Below, piece by piece: positions 12,208-19,771 of a DNA stretch of 20,883 bases. The position numbers were made by a program, and so were the translations under genes. The notes under the pieces were generated by a model that was not told the DNA's origin, did not search any database, and saw nothing but the letters and a program-made list of their open reading frames with translations. This DNA comes from a virus, in IMG/VR virus record IMGVR_UViG_3300033142_000789, positions 1-20,883 of that record; one strand, given 5' to 3'. Numbering within the stretch: the first letter of the stretch is position 1; each line of letters begins with the position of its first letter.

Positions 12208-12483
12208 ATGGAACGAATAAAAAACGCTTTAGTGCGGAGTTGGCAACATGATCATATCGCATTTCTATTTGAAATGATTGGTATGTTATTTACAATTGCT
12301 GGTTCATTGCTATTAGCACTCACAGCGAAAGATCCAAACATGCTACTCGTTTACCCATTGTTTTTAGTTGGGGCATCAACGGGCTTGTTTGCTTACTACC
12401 GTAGAGAAATGGTATGGACTATTTTGTTAACTGCATATTTTGTAGTCATTAACATCGTAGGCTTTTTCATAGCTCTAGGTTAA
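12208..12483 (+). CDS. Small three-pass membrane protein
   Basis: A 91-aa protein with hydrophobic segments at about residues 17-39, 44-63 and 68-90, so three membrane helices, with a short basic loop (YYRREM) between the second and third. No Shine-Dalgarno precedes the ATG; a late-type box lies right in front of it. Small size, three helices and possible late timing fit a class I holin, but no lysin gene is near, and host-membrane proteins of T4-like phages look similar. It is followed after 19 nt by groES. Confidence 0.6.
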   Translation: MERIKNALVRSWQHDHIAFLFEMIGMLFTIAGSLLLALTAKDPNMLLVYPLFLVGASTGLFAYYRREMVWTILLTAYFVVINIVGFFIALG

Positions 12484-12502
12484 GAATACAATAGGAAAAA
12501 AC

Positions 12503-12799
12503 ATGAGCGAAATAAAAATCCGTCCCTTACACGATCGCGTAGTCTTACGCCAATTAGAAGCTGAAACCACATCCGCCGGTGGTATTGTAATACCGGGCGC
12601 CGCAGCAGAAAAACCTGCTGAAGGTATTGTTCTAGCAATAGGCAAGGGCAAGACATTAAACTCCGGTGAAATCGTACCAATGGATGTTCAAATAGGCGAT
12701 AAAGTAATGTTTGGCAAATACGTTGGACAGGAAATTACCGTCGACGGCGAAGATCTATTAGTTTTAAACGAAGAAGAGATTATAGCAATTTTAGTTTAA
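12503..12799 (+). CDS. groES: GroES (Cpn10) co-chaperonin
   Basis: A 98-aa full-length Cpn10: IRPLHDRVVLRQLEAE, mobile loop at about residues 18-31 (TTSAGGIVIPG), then EGIVLAIGKGKTLNSGEIVPMDVQIGDKVMFGKYVGQEITVDGEDLLVL compressed into the usual barrel, ending EEIIAIL. The heptamer caps host GroEL and releases the folded substrate. It keeps the bacterial-type sequence, unlike the gp31-like second co-chaperonin at 19772. Location just before the virion genes suggests it helps fold them. AGGA precedes the ATG. Recent acquisition from a bacterium is plausible, but base use cannot be tested here. Confidence 0.95.
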   Translation: MSEIKIRPLHDRVVLRQLEAETTSAGGIVIPGAAAEKPAEGIVLAIGKGKTLNSGEIVPMDVQIGDKVMFGKYVGQEITVDGEDLLVLNEEEIIAILV

Positions 12800-12820
12800 G
12801 TAGGCTTCCTTGCCAATGTG

Positions 12821-12827
12821 ATAAATA
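12821..12827 (+). promoter_or_regulatory. T4-type late promoter box
   Basis: GATAAATATACTG ends 29 nt before the ATG at 12857, with AGAGGA between. It starts the virion gene block. Confidence 0.65.
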
Positions 12828-12856
12828 TACTGTAACTTAACAGAGGAACAGTATAA

Positions 12857-13390
12857 ATGGCAAATCAAACAATTAATATCGGTACTACCGCGAACGATGG
12901 CACAGGCGATCAACTTCGTGATGCATTCGATAAGACTAACGACAACTTCCTAGAAATCTACACAGGTGTAGCATCTGTGGTACGCCAAACAGCACCGCCA
13001 GCAGACCGCAAGGGGTTATCGGGCGATGTTGCTGGCATGATCGCAATAGATGGTACAGACGGTACTAGCATTTGGGTGTGTTACCAAACGTGGACAGACG
13101 GCGTCGCAAACATATGGCGCGAGGCTGATATCTTTGCAACTGAGTCACATCTTGCAGATGCAACCGTGCATTTCACAGAAGCATCAATTACCATCCTGGA
13201 AGCGGCAGTTACTGATTTAAATCAACGCACAATTCCAGCTTTACCACATGGTGTTACAGGCGATACAGCTGGTATGCTTGCATACGAAGACGGATTTTTG
13301 TACGTTTGTATCTTAGATTATGTACCAGGTGATGCAACAGTGAGCTGGCAGCGAGTAGCAATATCGTCAACAAACCCGACTACTTGGTAA
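12857..13390 (+). CDS. Fibre/baseplate-type virion protein
   Basis: A 177-aa protein. Residues 1-37 (INIGTTANDGTGDQLRDAFD, then NDNFLEIY) form the module found at the N-terminus of many phage virion proteins. Two copies of a compact module follow: residues about 44-90 (GDVAGMIAID...IWVCYQTW...IWREA) and 124-168 (GDTAGMLAYEDGFLYVCILDY...SWQRV), each with G.GD..GM.A, Y.C and a closing W.R. The same module ends the protein at 15835. It is likely a small trimeric fibre or attachment protein. AGAGGA and a late box lie before it. A virion role is well supported; target unknown. Confidence 0.78.
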   Translation: MANQTINIGTTANDGTGDQLRDAFDKTNDNFLEIYTGVASVVRQTAPPADRKGLSGDVAGMIAIDGTDGTSIWVCYQTWTDGVANIWREADIFATESHLADATVHFTEASITILEAAVTDLNQRTIPALPHGVTGDTAGMLAYEDGFLYVCILDYVPGDATVSWQRVAISSTNPTTW

Positions 13391-13395
13391 TATAA

Positions 13396-15804
13396 ATGGC
13401 ATTGGCTCCGGTATGGATTACCGACGCCGGTAGTTTAGGCGTGGTACCAGAAGGGAAGTTTTACAGGATTGCATTAGAAGCAGAAGATCCTGATTTCCCC
13501 GGTGACCCATCCAAAGTAACCTATTCACTAATAGCTGGCGCATTGCCAGCTGGAGTGCAAGTAAACACAAACGGCGTCGTTGAAGGCATTCCTGTTTCAG
13601 TAGCAGACTTTAAAGGCGTACCATCCGAGGTATCCGAAGACACAACCTCAAAATTCGCAATACGTGTTATTGATGAGGAGGACCGTGTTTCCGACAGAAC
13701 GTTTACTCTCACAATATCAGGACAAGATAAACCAAAGTGGGATACACCGGCTGGCCTAGTAGGTAAATGGTTCGACGGTGGTGAGGTTAGTTTCCAATTC
13801 GAAGCGTCAGATTCAGATCCAAGCGACACTATTGAAATTTCGTTAGTGTCTGGCATACTTCCACTGGGATTAACTCTTACGTCAGACGGTCTTTTGAGCG
13901 GCTTCGCTCAACCGCTTATTGGTATAGGTGGTGCAGTAGCAGGCTGGGATAGAGACGGCACAACGTTCGATGAGTTCCCGTTAGATTTTAGTACAGTATC
14001 TATTGATCAGAACTATCAATTTGTATTACAAGTGACAGATGGTAAGGACGTTGTCTTAAGAACATTTGAAGTGTTTATATACAGTCGTAATAGCATGACA
14101 GCTGACAATGTTGAATTCACAGCTGATAACACTAACGTCACAGCAGATAGCATCGCAATTCGATCACCATACATTACAAACAACGTAGATGACTTAGGTA
14201 CTGTCAGGCACGATAATTATTATGCACATCAGTTCATTGGAATAGATCCAAACGGCGATCAGATTCAATACGAGATTGCATGGGGACCGGATACTGCGAG
14301 CACTACAGATATTACAGCTGATGACGGTAACTTAACAGCAGATCACGGTATATTACCTGCAGGGCTAACATTAGATCCTGTAACAGGTTGGTTGTCTGGT
14401 CACCTGCCACACGTAGGTTTAACTGAAGTAGAATATACATTTGGCATCAAAACATTTAAAACAATAGATCCATCGATTAAATCATTGTTGTACTTAACCT
14501 CGCTAACGTTAATTGGTGATATTGAAACTAGTGTCTTCTGGTTAACAGATACCCTAGTAGGCACAATTGATAATGGTGCTATTAGCACACTATATGTCGA
14601 AGCATCATATCCTGGAACAGTAATAAAGTACAGATTAAAGACCGGCCTTAAAAATAAGTTGCCACAGGGGTTATCATTGTTACCTAGTGGTAACATCGTT
14701 GGCCAGGTTAGCTTTAAGACGTTTAGCTTTGATGGTGGCACTACAACATTCGACGAAGAATATGCAACTAGACTTGATGCTAACCCAACTACATTTGACT
14801 TAACATACAACTTTACAGTTGAAGCATATAGTACAAATGGCATCGTATCAGTTACTAAAGAATTTACAATTTTAGTTAATAGAGAATTCGATAGCCCACA
14901 GAATATATTATATTGTAAGGCTATGCCACCGCTTGCTGATAGAGATTTACTTAATACATTGCTATTGAACGGTAATGTCATTGCACAAGATAATGTGTAC
15001 AGAGCTGACGACCCAAACTTTGGATCAGCTAACCGAGTTATATACCAGCACGCCTTTGGCCTAACACCTGCAACACTTGAAGACTATTTTGCGGCACTTG
15101 AATTTAATCACTACAACAAGAACTTGATACTTGGTGAAGTTAAAACTGCAAGAGCATTAGATGATAATGACGATGTCATATACGAAGTTGTGTATAGTCA
15201 AATTGTAGATAACTTGGTTAATAGCGATGGTGAAAGTATACCACCTTCTGTTTCTATTAAGTATCCAGCAATAGATGATGGCGTGCCTGTTACGACTGTT
15301 TATCCGAACAGCTTACAAAATATGCGTGAAGAAGTAGTTGATCAAATAGGTCAACTGTCGAAGTTATTGCCTCGCTGGATGCTATCAAAACAAATAGATG
15401 GATCGGTACTAGGATTTACACCTGCCTGGGTTATTGCATACACTCAACCCGGGAAATCAAAACAAATGCAATACAGCATTACTGAGTTCTTTGGTACTCA
15501 ACTTAATTTAATTAACTTTGAGATTGATCGATATACGCTTGATGCAACACTATCACAATATTGGGGTATCACAGCAGACTCGGAGAATATCACAGTTGAT
15601 AGTGATATGTTAGTATCCGATTCTAATATATGGAAACGTGGTATTGTGACATCGTTTGATAGGAATGACGGTATCGACCTTGAGACGATATTTGACGGAG
15701 GCGCATGCCGATTTACATCGCCAGTTGATGTCTATAGTAGCTCAGACGCAAACGATCAATATGTTAAGTTTCCGCAGAAAATGATAATAAACAACGAACA
15801 GTAA
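13396..15804 (+). CDS. Large virion protein with repeated Ig-like/cadherin-like domains
   Basis: An 802-aa protein, the largest here. Four copies of the putative-Ig (He_PIG-like) core LPxGLxLxxxGxxxG occur at about residues 50-66, 151-171, 319-338 and 415-440 (for example GALPAGVQVNTNGVVEGIP). TADN-type strand repeats (SMTADNVEFTADNTNVTADS, about 234-253; DITADDGNLTADHG; and GITADSENITVDSD near 724) stand between them. The C-terminal 300 residues are a separate conserved-looking region (LLNTLLLNGNVIAQDNVYRA and onward). Such repeats build elongated surface or baseplate proteins that touch host carbohydrate or neighbouring proteins. The ATG lacks a good ribosome site and lies 5 nt after the previous stop, so it is probably coupled. 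Virion assignment confident; exact location not. Confidence 0.8.
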   Translation: MALAPVWITDAGSLGVVPEGKFYRIALEAEDPDFPGDPSKVTYSLIAGALPAGVQVNTNGVVEGIPVSVADFKGVPSEVSEDTTSKFAIRVIDEEDRVSDRTFTLTISGQDKPKWDTPAGLVGKWFDGGEVSFQFEASDSDPSDTIEISLVSGILPLGLTLTSDGLLSGFAQPLIGIGGAVAGWDRDGTTFDEFPLDFSTVSIDQNYQFVLQVTDGKDVVLRTFEVFIYSRNSMTADNVEFTADNTNVTADSIAIRSPYITNNVDDLGTVRHDNYYAHQFIGIDPNGDQIQYEIAWGPDTASTTDITADDGNLTADHGILPAGLTLDPVTGWLSGHLPHVGLTEVEYTFGIKTFKTIDPSIKSLLYLTSLTLIGDIETSVFWLTDTLVGTIDNGAISTLYVEASYPGTVIKYRLKTGLKNKLPQGLSLLPSGNIVGQVSFKTFSFDGGTTTFDEEYATRLDANPTTFDLTYNFTVEAYSTNGIVSVTKEFTILVNREFDSPQNILYCKAMPPLADRDLLNTLLLNGNVIAQDNVYRADDPNFGSANRVIYQHAFGLTPATLEDYFAALEFNHYNKNLILGEVKTARALDDNDDVIYEVVYSQIVDNLVNSDGESIPPSVSIKYPAIDDGVPVTTVYPNSLQNMREEVVDQIGQLSKLLPRWMLSKQIDGSVLGFTPAWVIAYTQPGKSKQMQYSITEFFGTQLNLINFEIDRYTLDATLSQYWGITADSENITVDSDMLVSDSNIWKRGIVTSFDRNDGIDLETIFDGGACRFTSPVDVYSSSDANDQYVKFPQKMIINNEQ

Positions 15805-15810
15805 TAAATA
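15804..15810 (+). promoter_or_regulatory. T4-type late promoter box
   Basis: AATAAATACAG ends 24 nt before the ATG at 15835, with AAGGA between. It overlaps the stop codon of the previous gene. Confidence 0.65.
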
Positions 15811-15834
15811 CAGTACACCAAGGATTATAATAAT

Positions 15835-16563
15835 ATGACAAGCATAATTAATACAACTAACATCGATACAGCGTATCCGATAGCAGGCCAGGATAACGAT
15901 AGTCAAGGCTTCCGAGACAACTTTACTAATACAAATACCAACTTTGTAGCAGCAAAAGATGAGATTGAAGACTTGCAGAGTAAGGTAATTCTCAAAGCAG
16001 CACTACTTGGTGACACATTAGATAACGACTTTGCAGGCGCAGTAATAAAATCCGCTCAGGTTGAAGATATGCGCGGAACAGTATTAATTACTACAGGACA
16101 AACAGGCCCAACAGATATTACAGTTTCCGCCGCACCGTACCAAAAGATAACACCGGTGGCATCAGTTAGTTTATCGTTTCTTAGCTTTTCTCCAGTAGCT
16201 ACGCATAGCACAGTACAACTTGAAATTGAGATTACTAATGTTGGTTACACGGTTACATTACCAGCCGCAGTATCAATTGGAATTGATGGATTGCAAAACA
16301 TCGAAGGTCAGGTATTTACGTTTCCTACTGTAGGAACATATATATTTGAATTTGCGTCTAGAGATGGTGGTGCTACAATTGTGGTTAATGATTTAACACA
16401 AGGTCGCAGACAAATTCTAGTTGCAGCACCAGCAGCATCAATTGGTGCAGCAGGCGATTTAATCGGTATGGTAGCATTTGACGCTACGTACATTTACCTA
16501 TGCACAGCCGATTACGACGGTGCTACTTCAATTTGGCATCGTGCCTTAGCAGCATCTTGGTAA
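15835..16563 (+). CDS. Fibre/baseplate-type virion protein
   Basis: A 242-aa protein. The N-terminus (INTTNIDTAYPIAGQDNDSQ, GFRDNFTNTNTNF) has the RDNFxxTNxNF anchor seen also in the 12857 protein. A helix with EIEDLQSK follows. The middle is a beta-rich jelly-roll-like section (DITVSAAPYQKITPVASVSL and onward, VGTYIFEF). Residues about 192-238 repeat the small module of the 12857 protein (GAAGDLIGMVAFDATYIYLC, ending IWHRALAASW). The likely role is a fibre, perhaps trimeric, sharing its tip module with its neighbour. Late box and AAGGA lie before it. Confidence 0.78.
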   Translation: MTSIINTTNIDTAYPIAGQDNDSQGFRDNFTNTNTNFVAAKDEIEDLQSKVILKAALLGDTLDNDFAGAVIKSAQVEDMRGTVLITTGQTGPTDITVSAAPYQKITPVASVSLSFLSFSPVATHSTVQLEIEITNVGYTVTLPAAVSIGIDGLQNIEGQVFTFPTVGTYIFEFASRDGGATIVVNDLTQGRRQILVAAPAASIGAAGDLIGMVAFDATYIYLCTADYDGATSIWHRALAASW

Positions 16564-16572
16564 CCGAATAGC

Positions 16573-16601
16573 TTGATCTTCCACTCGCGTTAGTTTATAC
16601 T
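16573..16601 (+). promoter_or_regulatory. Sigma70-type promoter
   Basis: TTGATC (16573-16578), 17-nt spacer, TATACT (16596-16601). It lies right after the virion block. The -10 ends 5 nt before the ATG at 16607, so +1 would coincide with that start codon. Confidence 0.78.
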
Positions 16602-16606
16602 AAGTC

Positions 16607-16972
16607 ATGCGCGAAATAACACAAGACGATTGGGATGAAATGACAAAGCTAAGGGAACCTACCGTTAGTGAACTTGTCTTTTTGGCATCTATGGCTGGGC
16701 AATCTGTGTACGAACTAGATTGCCGGGTATACAAACAACACACCGTAGTTCAGTGGGATCCACTCAACAAACTCGATCAGAATCTAACCCTATTAGGCGC
16801 AGTAATATCAAAAGGCGATTGCAAGTTGTTCTATGATGACGGCGTAAATGAATTCTTCATTTACCAATATATATCCGGCCCAGAAACCGAACCCCCAATT
16901 GCACACAGAACAAATTTAAACGAAGCTGTTATTGAAGCAGCTATGAACTTATGGATTCCTGAGGAGGAATAA
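16607..16972 (+). CDS. Uncharacterised protein
   Basis: A 121-aa protein. ATG 16607 has no leader if the promoter at 16573 is used; ATG 16640, preceded by GGGATGA, is the alternative start. The sequence is alpha/beta: a helix (TVSELVFLASMAGQSVYELD), then strands (LLGAVISKGDCKLFYDDGVN and onward), and a C-terminal helix with EAVIEAAMNLW. It looks like a small regulatory or adaptor fold. No family recognised. It overlaps the MazG-like gene by 1 nt and carries that gene's GGAGG site in its last codons. Confidence 0.6.
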   Translation: MREITQDDWDEMTKLREPTVSELVFLASMAGQSVYELDCRVYKQHTVVQWDPLNKLDQNLTLLGAVISKGDCKLFYDDGVNEFFIYQYISGPETEPPIAHRTNLNEAVIEAAMNLWIPEEE

Positions 16973-17382
16973 TGGCAGATTTAAACGATTACGAAATGTT
17001 CGTACAAGGTAAACTATCAAAGCAAAGCAGAGACTTTGATACAATGATTGAGAGCCTGGTCGCTCTTAAAGAAGATGGCGACGGTATCGGAGTGCAAATT
17101 CCAGAGTTACTCACAGCGGCAGTTGGCCTTACTGCCGAAGCAGGCGAGTTTGATGAGATTGTTAAGAAAATGATCTTTCAGGGCAAGCCACTTGATCTAG
17201 CCAACAAGATTCATCTACAAAAAGAGCTTGGCGATTTAATGTTTTATGTGATGGTTGCATGTCTGGCGTTAGGTGTCACAGCAGACGAAATAATTAAAAT
17301 GAACCGCGACAAACTGGAAGGTCGTTATAAAGAAGGCTTTACAGTTGAGGAGTCTGAAAATCGCGCCGAGGCTGATATCTAA
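16972..17382 (+). CDS. mazG: MazG-like NTP pyrophosphohydrolase
   Basis: A 136-aa all-alpha NTP pyrophosphatase: GLTAEAGEFDEIVKK (E56..E59) and KELGDLMFYV (E85..D88) form the EExxE-type magnesium site of MazG and dUTPase-like enzymes, followed by the conserved NRDKLEGRY (N111, K114, R118). It hydrolyses NTPs or dNTPs to monophosphate and pyrophosphate. In phages it has been proposed to clean modified nucleotides, alter the nucleotide pool or touch (p)ppGpp metabolism. Single-domain length fits phage MazG-like enzymes. With the HD hydrolase at 6646 it may help reset the host starvation state, an inference. GGAGG precedes the ATG. Confidence 0.88.
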   Translation: MADLNDYEMFVQGKLSKQSRDFDTMIESLVALKEDGDGIGVQIPELLTAAVGLTAEAGEFDEIVKKMIFQGKPLDLANKIHLQKELGDLMFYVMVACLALGVTADEIIKMNRDKLEGRYKEGFTVEESENRAEADI

Positions 17383-17394
17383 CTAAGTAAGATT

Positions 17395-17640
17395 ATGGAA
17401 CATCCTGGGGTAGACATATTACAGTTAAAGAGAGATTTGAACCTTGAAGAAATTCAAGTGAAAATTCAAGATCTTAATAAGCGTGTAGCGTTTGCATACA
17501 GAATAAATAACCAGGATCTTATAAATCAACTCAACATGGTGCTTGAAGTTTACACAAGAGCACAGCAAGAAATGCTTAACGAAATGTTCGGCAATAGTGG
17601 CAAAGACTCGGATCTAGATGAGAAGATCGATATCTCATGA
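17395..17640 (+). CDS. Small helical protein, conserved type in T4-like phages
   Basis: An 81-aa, almost wholly helical protein (LQLKRDLNLEEIQVKIQDLN, then NNQDLINQLNMVLEVYTRAQ and onward). The pattern DLNKRVAFAYRxxNxxLINQLxMVLExY recalls a small protein I associate with large T4-like phages, without known function. A short coiled coil is likely. It overlaps the next gene by 4 nt (ATGA). I make no firm functional claim. Confidence 0.6.
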   Translation: MEHPGVDILQLKRDLNLEEIQVKIQDLNKRVAFAYRINNQDLINQLNMVLEVYTRAQQEMLNEMFGNSGKDSDLDEKIDIS

Positions 17641-18110
17641 TAGTCGATGAAGATCGGATAACAGTTAATTCGCAATTAATAGTCTCACTAGCGAATCAAG
17701 CACTAGATAATACAACTCGCTTGTCTATTACAAATTGGTATAAAAAAATGCCAAGTGACCATTATCGCAAGGAGTTCGGGACAGTGAAAATTTCAATGCC
17801 GCGGCGATCTGGACACACAACAGCGGCCCTTCAGCTATTAGTCGAGCACCCAGATTCGATATGCTTTGTTTCCAAACACGATCAGAAACTCGGAATGACC
17901 CGTATGTTACATGACTACACGTCGGACCGAAAAATTATTAATCGTGTTTGTAATGCTATAATAACAGTAAATGATAATTCATTAAAACAAATTAAGGTGG
18001 TTAAAAGCAGACCATTTGTTATATTCGACCAAACAGATATGATACGGGAAGATGTATTTGAGTACCTTAAAGAAGGATACAACGCTAAGATTGTTGTAGA
18101 GTTACAGTAG
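17637..18110 (+). CDS. Degenerate P-loop-like protein
   Basis: A 157-aa protein with a P-loop-like MPRRSGHTTAAL at residues 54-65 (GxT/GKT expected; here the Lys is replaced by His, RSGHTT), followed by an alpha helix and HPDSICFVSKHDQ (helicase motif Ia-like strand). A hydrophobic strand plus Asp, PFVIFDQTD (126-134), occupies the Walker B position, though the catalytic Glu is absent. The order resembles the N-terminal half of a terminase or helicase ATPase, but the protein stops there. Loss of the Lys and Glu predicts weak or no ATPase activity; it may be a pseudo-ATPase that binds another protein or nucleic acid. Confidence 0.55.
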   Translation: MIVDEDRITVNSQLIVSLANQALDNTTRLSITNWYKKMPSDHYRKEFGTVKISMPRRSGHTTAALQLLVEHPDSICFVSKHDQKLGMTRMLHDYTSDRKIINRVCNAIITVNDNSLKQIKVVKSRPFVIFDQTDMIREDVFEYLKEGYNAKIVVELQ

Positions 18111-18124
18111 AGGATTTAAAGTAG

Positions 18125-18817
18125 ATGGCTAGAATGAAGAACCAATATGATTTTATGGCAGGCATACACTTCGGTGGCGAATTGTATTTTAACAAGTACT
18201 CGATGATTATAGATTTTTATTCAGATGGCGAATCAATGCAAGATCAGAATACCGGCATTGATCGCTTAGGGTATTTTGTATATGAAATAGTACAGCGTAG
18301 CGTCTTTGTACAAGAAGATGATCTCCTTGCTATTAAAGGCTACGTAAAAGCAGGTATTCCTGTGTTAACGGTTGCAGGTCCGGGTCCTTTTGATCCAATA
18401 ATTCTTGCCACGCTAGTTACGAAGATGAATGCTATACTCGAAGATACACTTGTAATATCGGATGCAGAAATTACAAGCGCAGTTGGCGGCTTGATGACAT
18501 ACGTTTGGGATTCAACAGACGACGATGACGAAGTGCATGAAATAGTAGCCGACGATGATGAAGTAAACTGGTGGGCATCACCTGCTCCACGTTTCTTATC
18601 ATATCCAGTGGGCAGCGACGTAGATGAAATTGAAGCTATTAAACCTTTTCCGTTAACGTGGGAAGCCTTAGGATTTCCGTGGATGGACGAAGATGCAGAT
18701 AAAGATACAGACGAGAATGAATTTATGTTAGATCCATCTTTAAAGAAAACCAAAAAAGGAACTGGTGGAAAAGTTATTAAAGCAGACTTTACTAGCAAAA
18801 CTAAAAACCCTAAGTAA
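18125..18817 (+). CDS. Uncharacterised phage protein with acidic middle and basic tail
   Basis: A 230-aa protein preceded by AGAGGA. The N-terminal part (GELYFNKYSMIIDFYSDGES and onward) is alpha/beta. The middle has a very acidic run around residue 140 (STDDDDEVHEIVADDDEV), then a Trp/Pro-rich region (PFPLTWEALGFPWMDEDAD), and the end is basic (LKKTKKGTGGKVIKADFTSK). No membrane segment or catalytic motif. The gene joins the next by a TAATG overlap and lies among structural-type and chaperonin genes, so a morphogenesis role is possible but unproven. Confidence 0.6.
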   Translation: MARMKNQYDFMAGIHFGGELYFNKYSMIIDFYSDGESMQDQNTGIDRLGYFVYEIVQRSVFVQEDDLLAIKGYVKAGIPVLTVAGPGPFDPIILATLVTKMNAILEDTLVISDAEITSAVGGLMTYVWDSTDDDDEVHEIVADDDEVNWWASPAPRFLSYPVGSDVDEIEAIKPFPLTWEALGFPWMDEDADKDTDENEFMLDPSLKKTKKGTGGKVIKADFTSKTKNPK

Positions 18818-19341
18818 TGAAAACAGATAAATTTGGACAAATGATTTATGATCAGGACGAAGTGTTTGATATACTCATGCACGATATTAATCCTGACCCT
18901 AATTATCACCCTGGACCGTTTATGATAGAGGACGGACAAACAATAGATGTCAGCCTAGCAAATAGGGCTGCCGGGTACGAAGCATTAGTCACACACCTAG
19001 AAGATGATTTATCTATAGAAGATTTTGATAAGCAAAACCAGGAACTGTGGTACATGCCTGATAGCTACAAAGAGATGGACATTGCCGCGCATATATTAAG
19101 TTTATGCAAAACAGATGCAGAGTTACAACGATGTGGTGAAGAATTAATATTGTACATGGAACGTGATTTGTTTGATCTCTTACGTTATATGGTTTACTTA
19201 GTAGATACAATGGAATTGAATAATGTAGTCTGGGGAGTTGGGCGAGGGTCTAGCGTATCCAGTTATATATTGTACAAATTAAAAGTACATAGGATTGATA
19301 GTATATTTTATAAACTTGATCCTAGAGAATTCCTGCGCTAA
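18817..19341 (+). CDS. Small protein with a DNA polymerase III alpha-like palm motif
   Basis: A 174-aa protein whose last 65 residues match the family C (DnaE) polymerase segment: ERDLFDLLRYMVYLVDTMEL, then VVWGVGRGSSVSSYILYKLK (GRGSS 142-146) and RIDSIFYKLDPREFL. In DnaE this reads roughly [34 protein letters not shown], and is followed by the catalytic PDIDxDF. Here the protein stops just before that point, so the catalytic aspartates are missing. It is not a polymerase on its own. The first 100 residues are unrelated and acidic. It could be a DnaE-derived binding module or a decoy of the host replicase. The motif is clear by eye, but similar short matches can occur by convergence. Confidence 0.65.
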   Translation: MKTDKFGQMIYDQDEVFDILMHDINPDPNYHPGPFMIEDGQTIDVSLANRAAGYEALVTHLEDDLSIEDFDKQNQELWYMPDSYKEMDIAAHILSLCKTDAELQRCGEELILYMERDLFDLLRYMVYLVDTMELNNVVWGVGRGSSVSSYILYKLKVHRIDSIFYKLDPREFLR

Positions 19342-19344
19342 ATA
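19338..19344 (+). promoter_or_regulatory. Possible late promoter box
   Basis: CTAAATATG ends 26 nt before the ATG at 19371 and overlaps the previous stop. The box is CTAAATA rather than ATAAATA. Confidence 0.5.
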
Positions 19345-19370
19345 TGCGTATATAACCAGAGGAAGGAATT

Positions 19371-19769
19371 ATGGCAGGAAAAAAGACTTACAGAACAGCA
19401 AATGGAAATGAAATAGATTTCCAAAAAATCCAGTTACAGAATGAGACTGTTCGCGCAGTTGGCAATATGAATATTAATGCCCGTGGTGATGTTATTGACA
19501 ACACTAACAAGACCACTTCTACACGTTCAGCACAAGTTAACAAAAGTTATCGCAAGCAAATTGGCAATGTCGCAAGAGACTTACCAATTGTTAGTAGTAT
19601 TGCTGACGTTCAAGCAGAAGAAATAGTTTCAGGTCTCGACGACGAACCAAGCGCAGAACCAGTTGAGGCTCAAGTTGAGGCTCAAGTTGAAGCACAAACA
19701 GAAGCGCCAACAGGTGGCCTTGCTGGCGCAATGGCTAAAGCTAGAGAAAGTAAAAACGTTAAGGAATAA
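19371..19769 (+). CDS. Conserved virion-type protein of T4-like phages
   Basis: A 132-aa protein. The N-terminus GKKTYRTANGNEIDFQKIQL, then NETVRAVGNMNINARGDVID follows a pattern I associate with a small conserved protein of T4-like and cyanophage genomes, probably structural. After residue 70 it becomes disordered, with three tandem VEAQ units (nucleotide unit GTTGAGGCTCAA) and an Ala/Glu-rich tail. It has an AGAGGAAGGA ribosome site and a late-type box. A virion or morphogenesis role is likely; which one is not known. Confidence 0.65.
   Translation: MAGKKTYRTANGNEIDFQKIQLQNETVRAVGNMNINARGDVIDNTNKTTSTRSAQVNKSYRKQIGNVARDLPIVSSIADVQAEEIVSGLDDEPSAEPVEAQVEAQVEAQTEAPTGGLAGAMAKARESKNVKE
19662..19697 (+). 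repeat. 12-bp tandem repeat encoding VEAQ
   Basis: GTTGAGGCTCAA at 19662-19673 and 19674-19685, then GTTGAAGCACAA at 19686-19697. A degenerate fourth unit follows. In frame, so copy number changes would alter protein length by four residues per unit. Confidence 0.9.
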
Positions 19770-19771
19770 AG

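Noticed and set aside
14400-14981. 193-codon open frame on the minus strand
   Set aside because: It is opposite the Ig-repeat virion gene and has no ribosome site or recognisable motif.
17503-17509. ATAAATA late promoter box
   Set aside because: Inside the coding sequence of the gene at 17395 with no gene start at suitable distance.
18340-18939. 199-codon open frame on the minus strand
   Set aside because: It lies opposite well-supported genes and is low-complexity Ser/Thr/Ile, as expected from the complement of acidic coding sequence.
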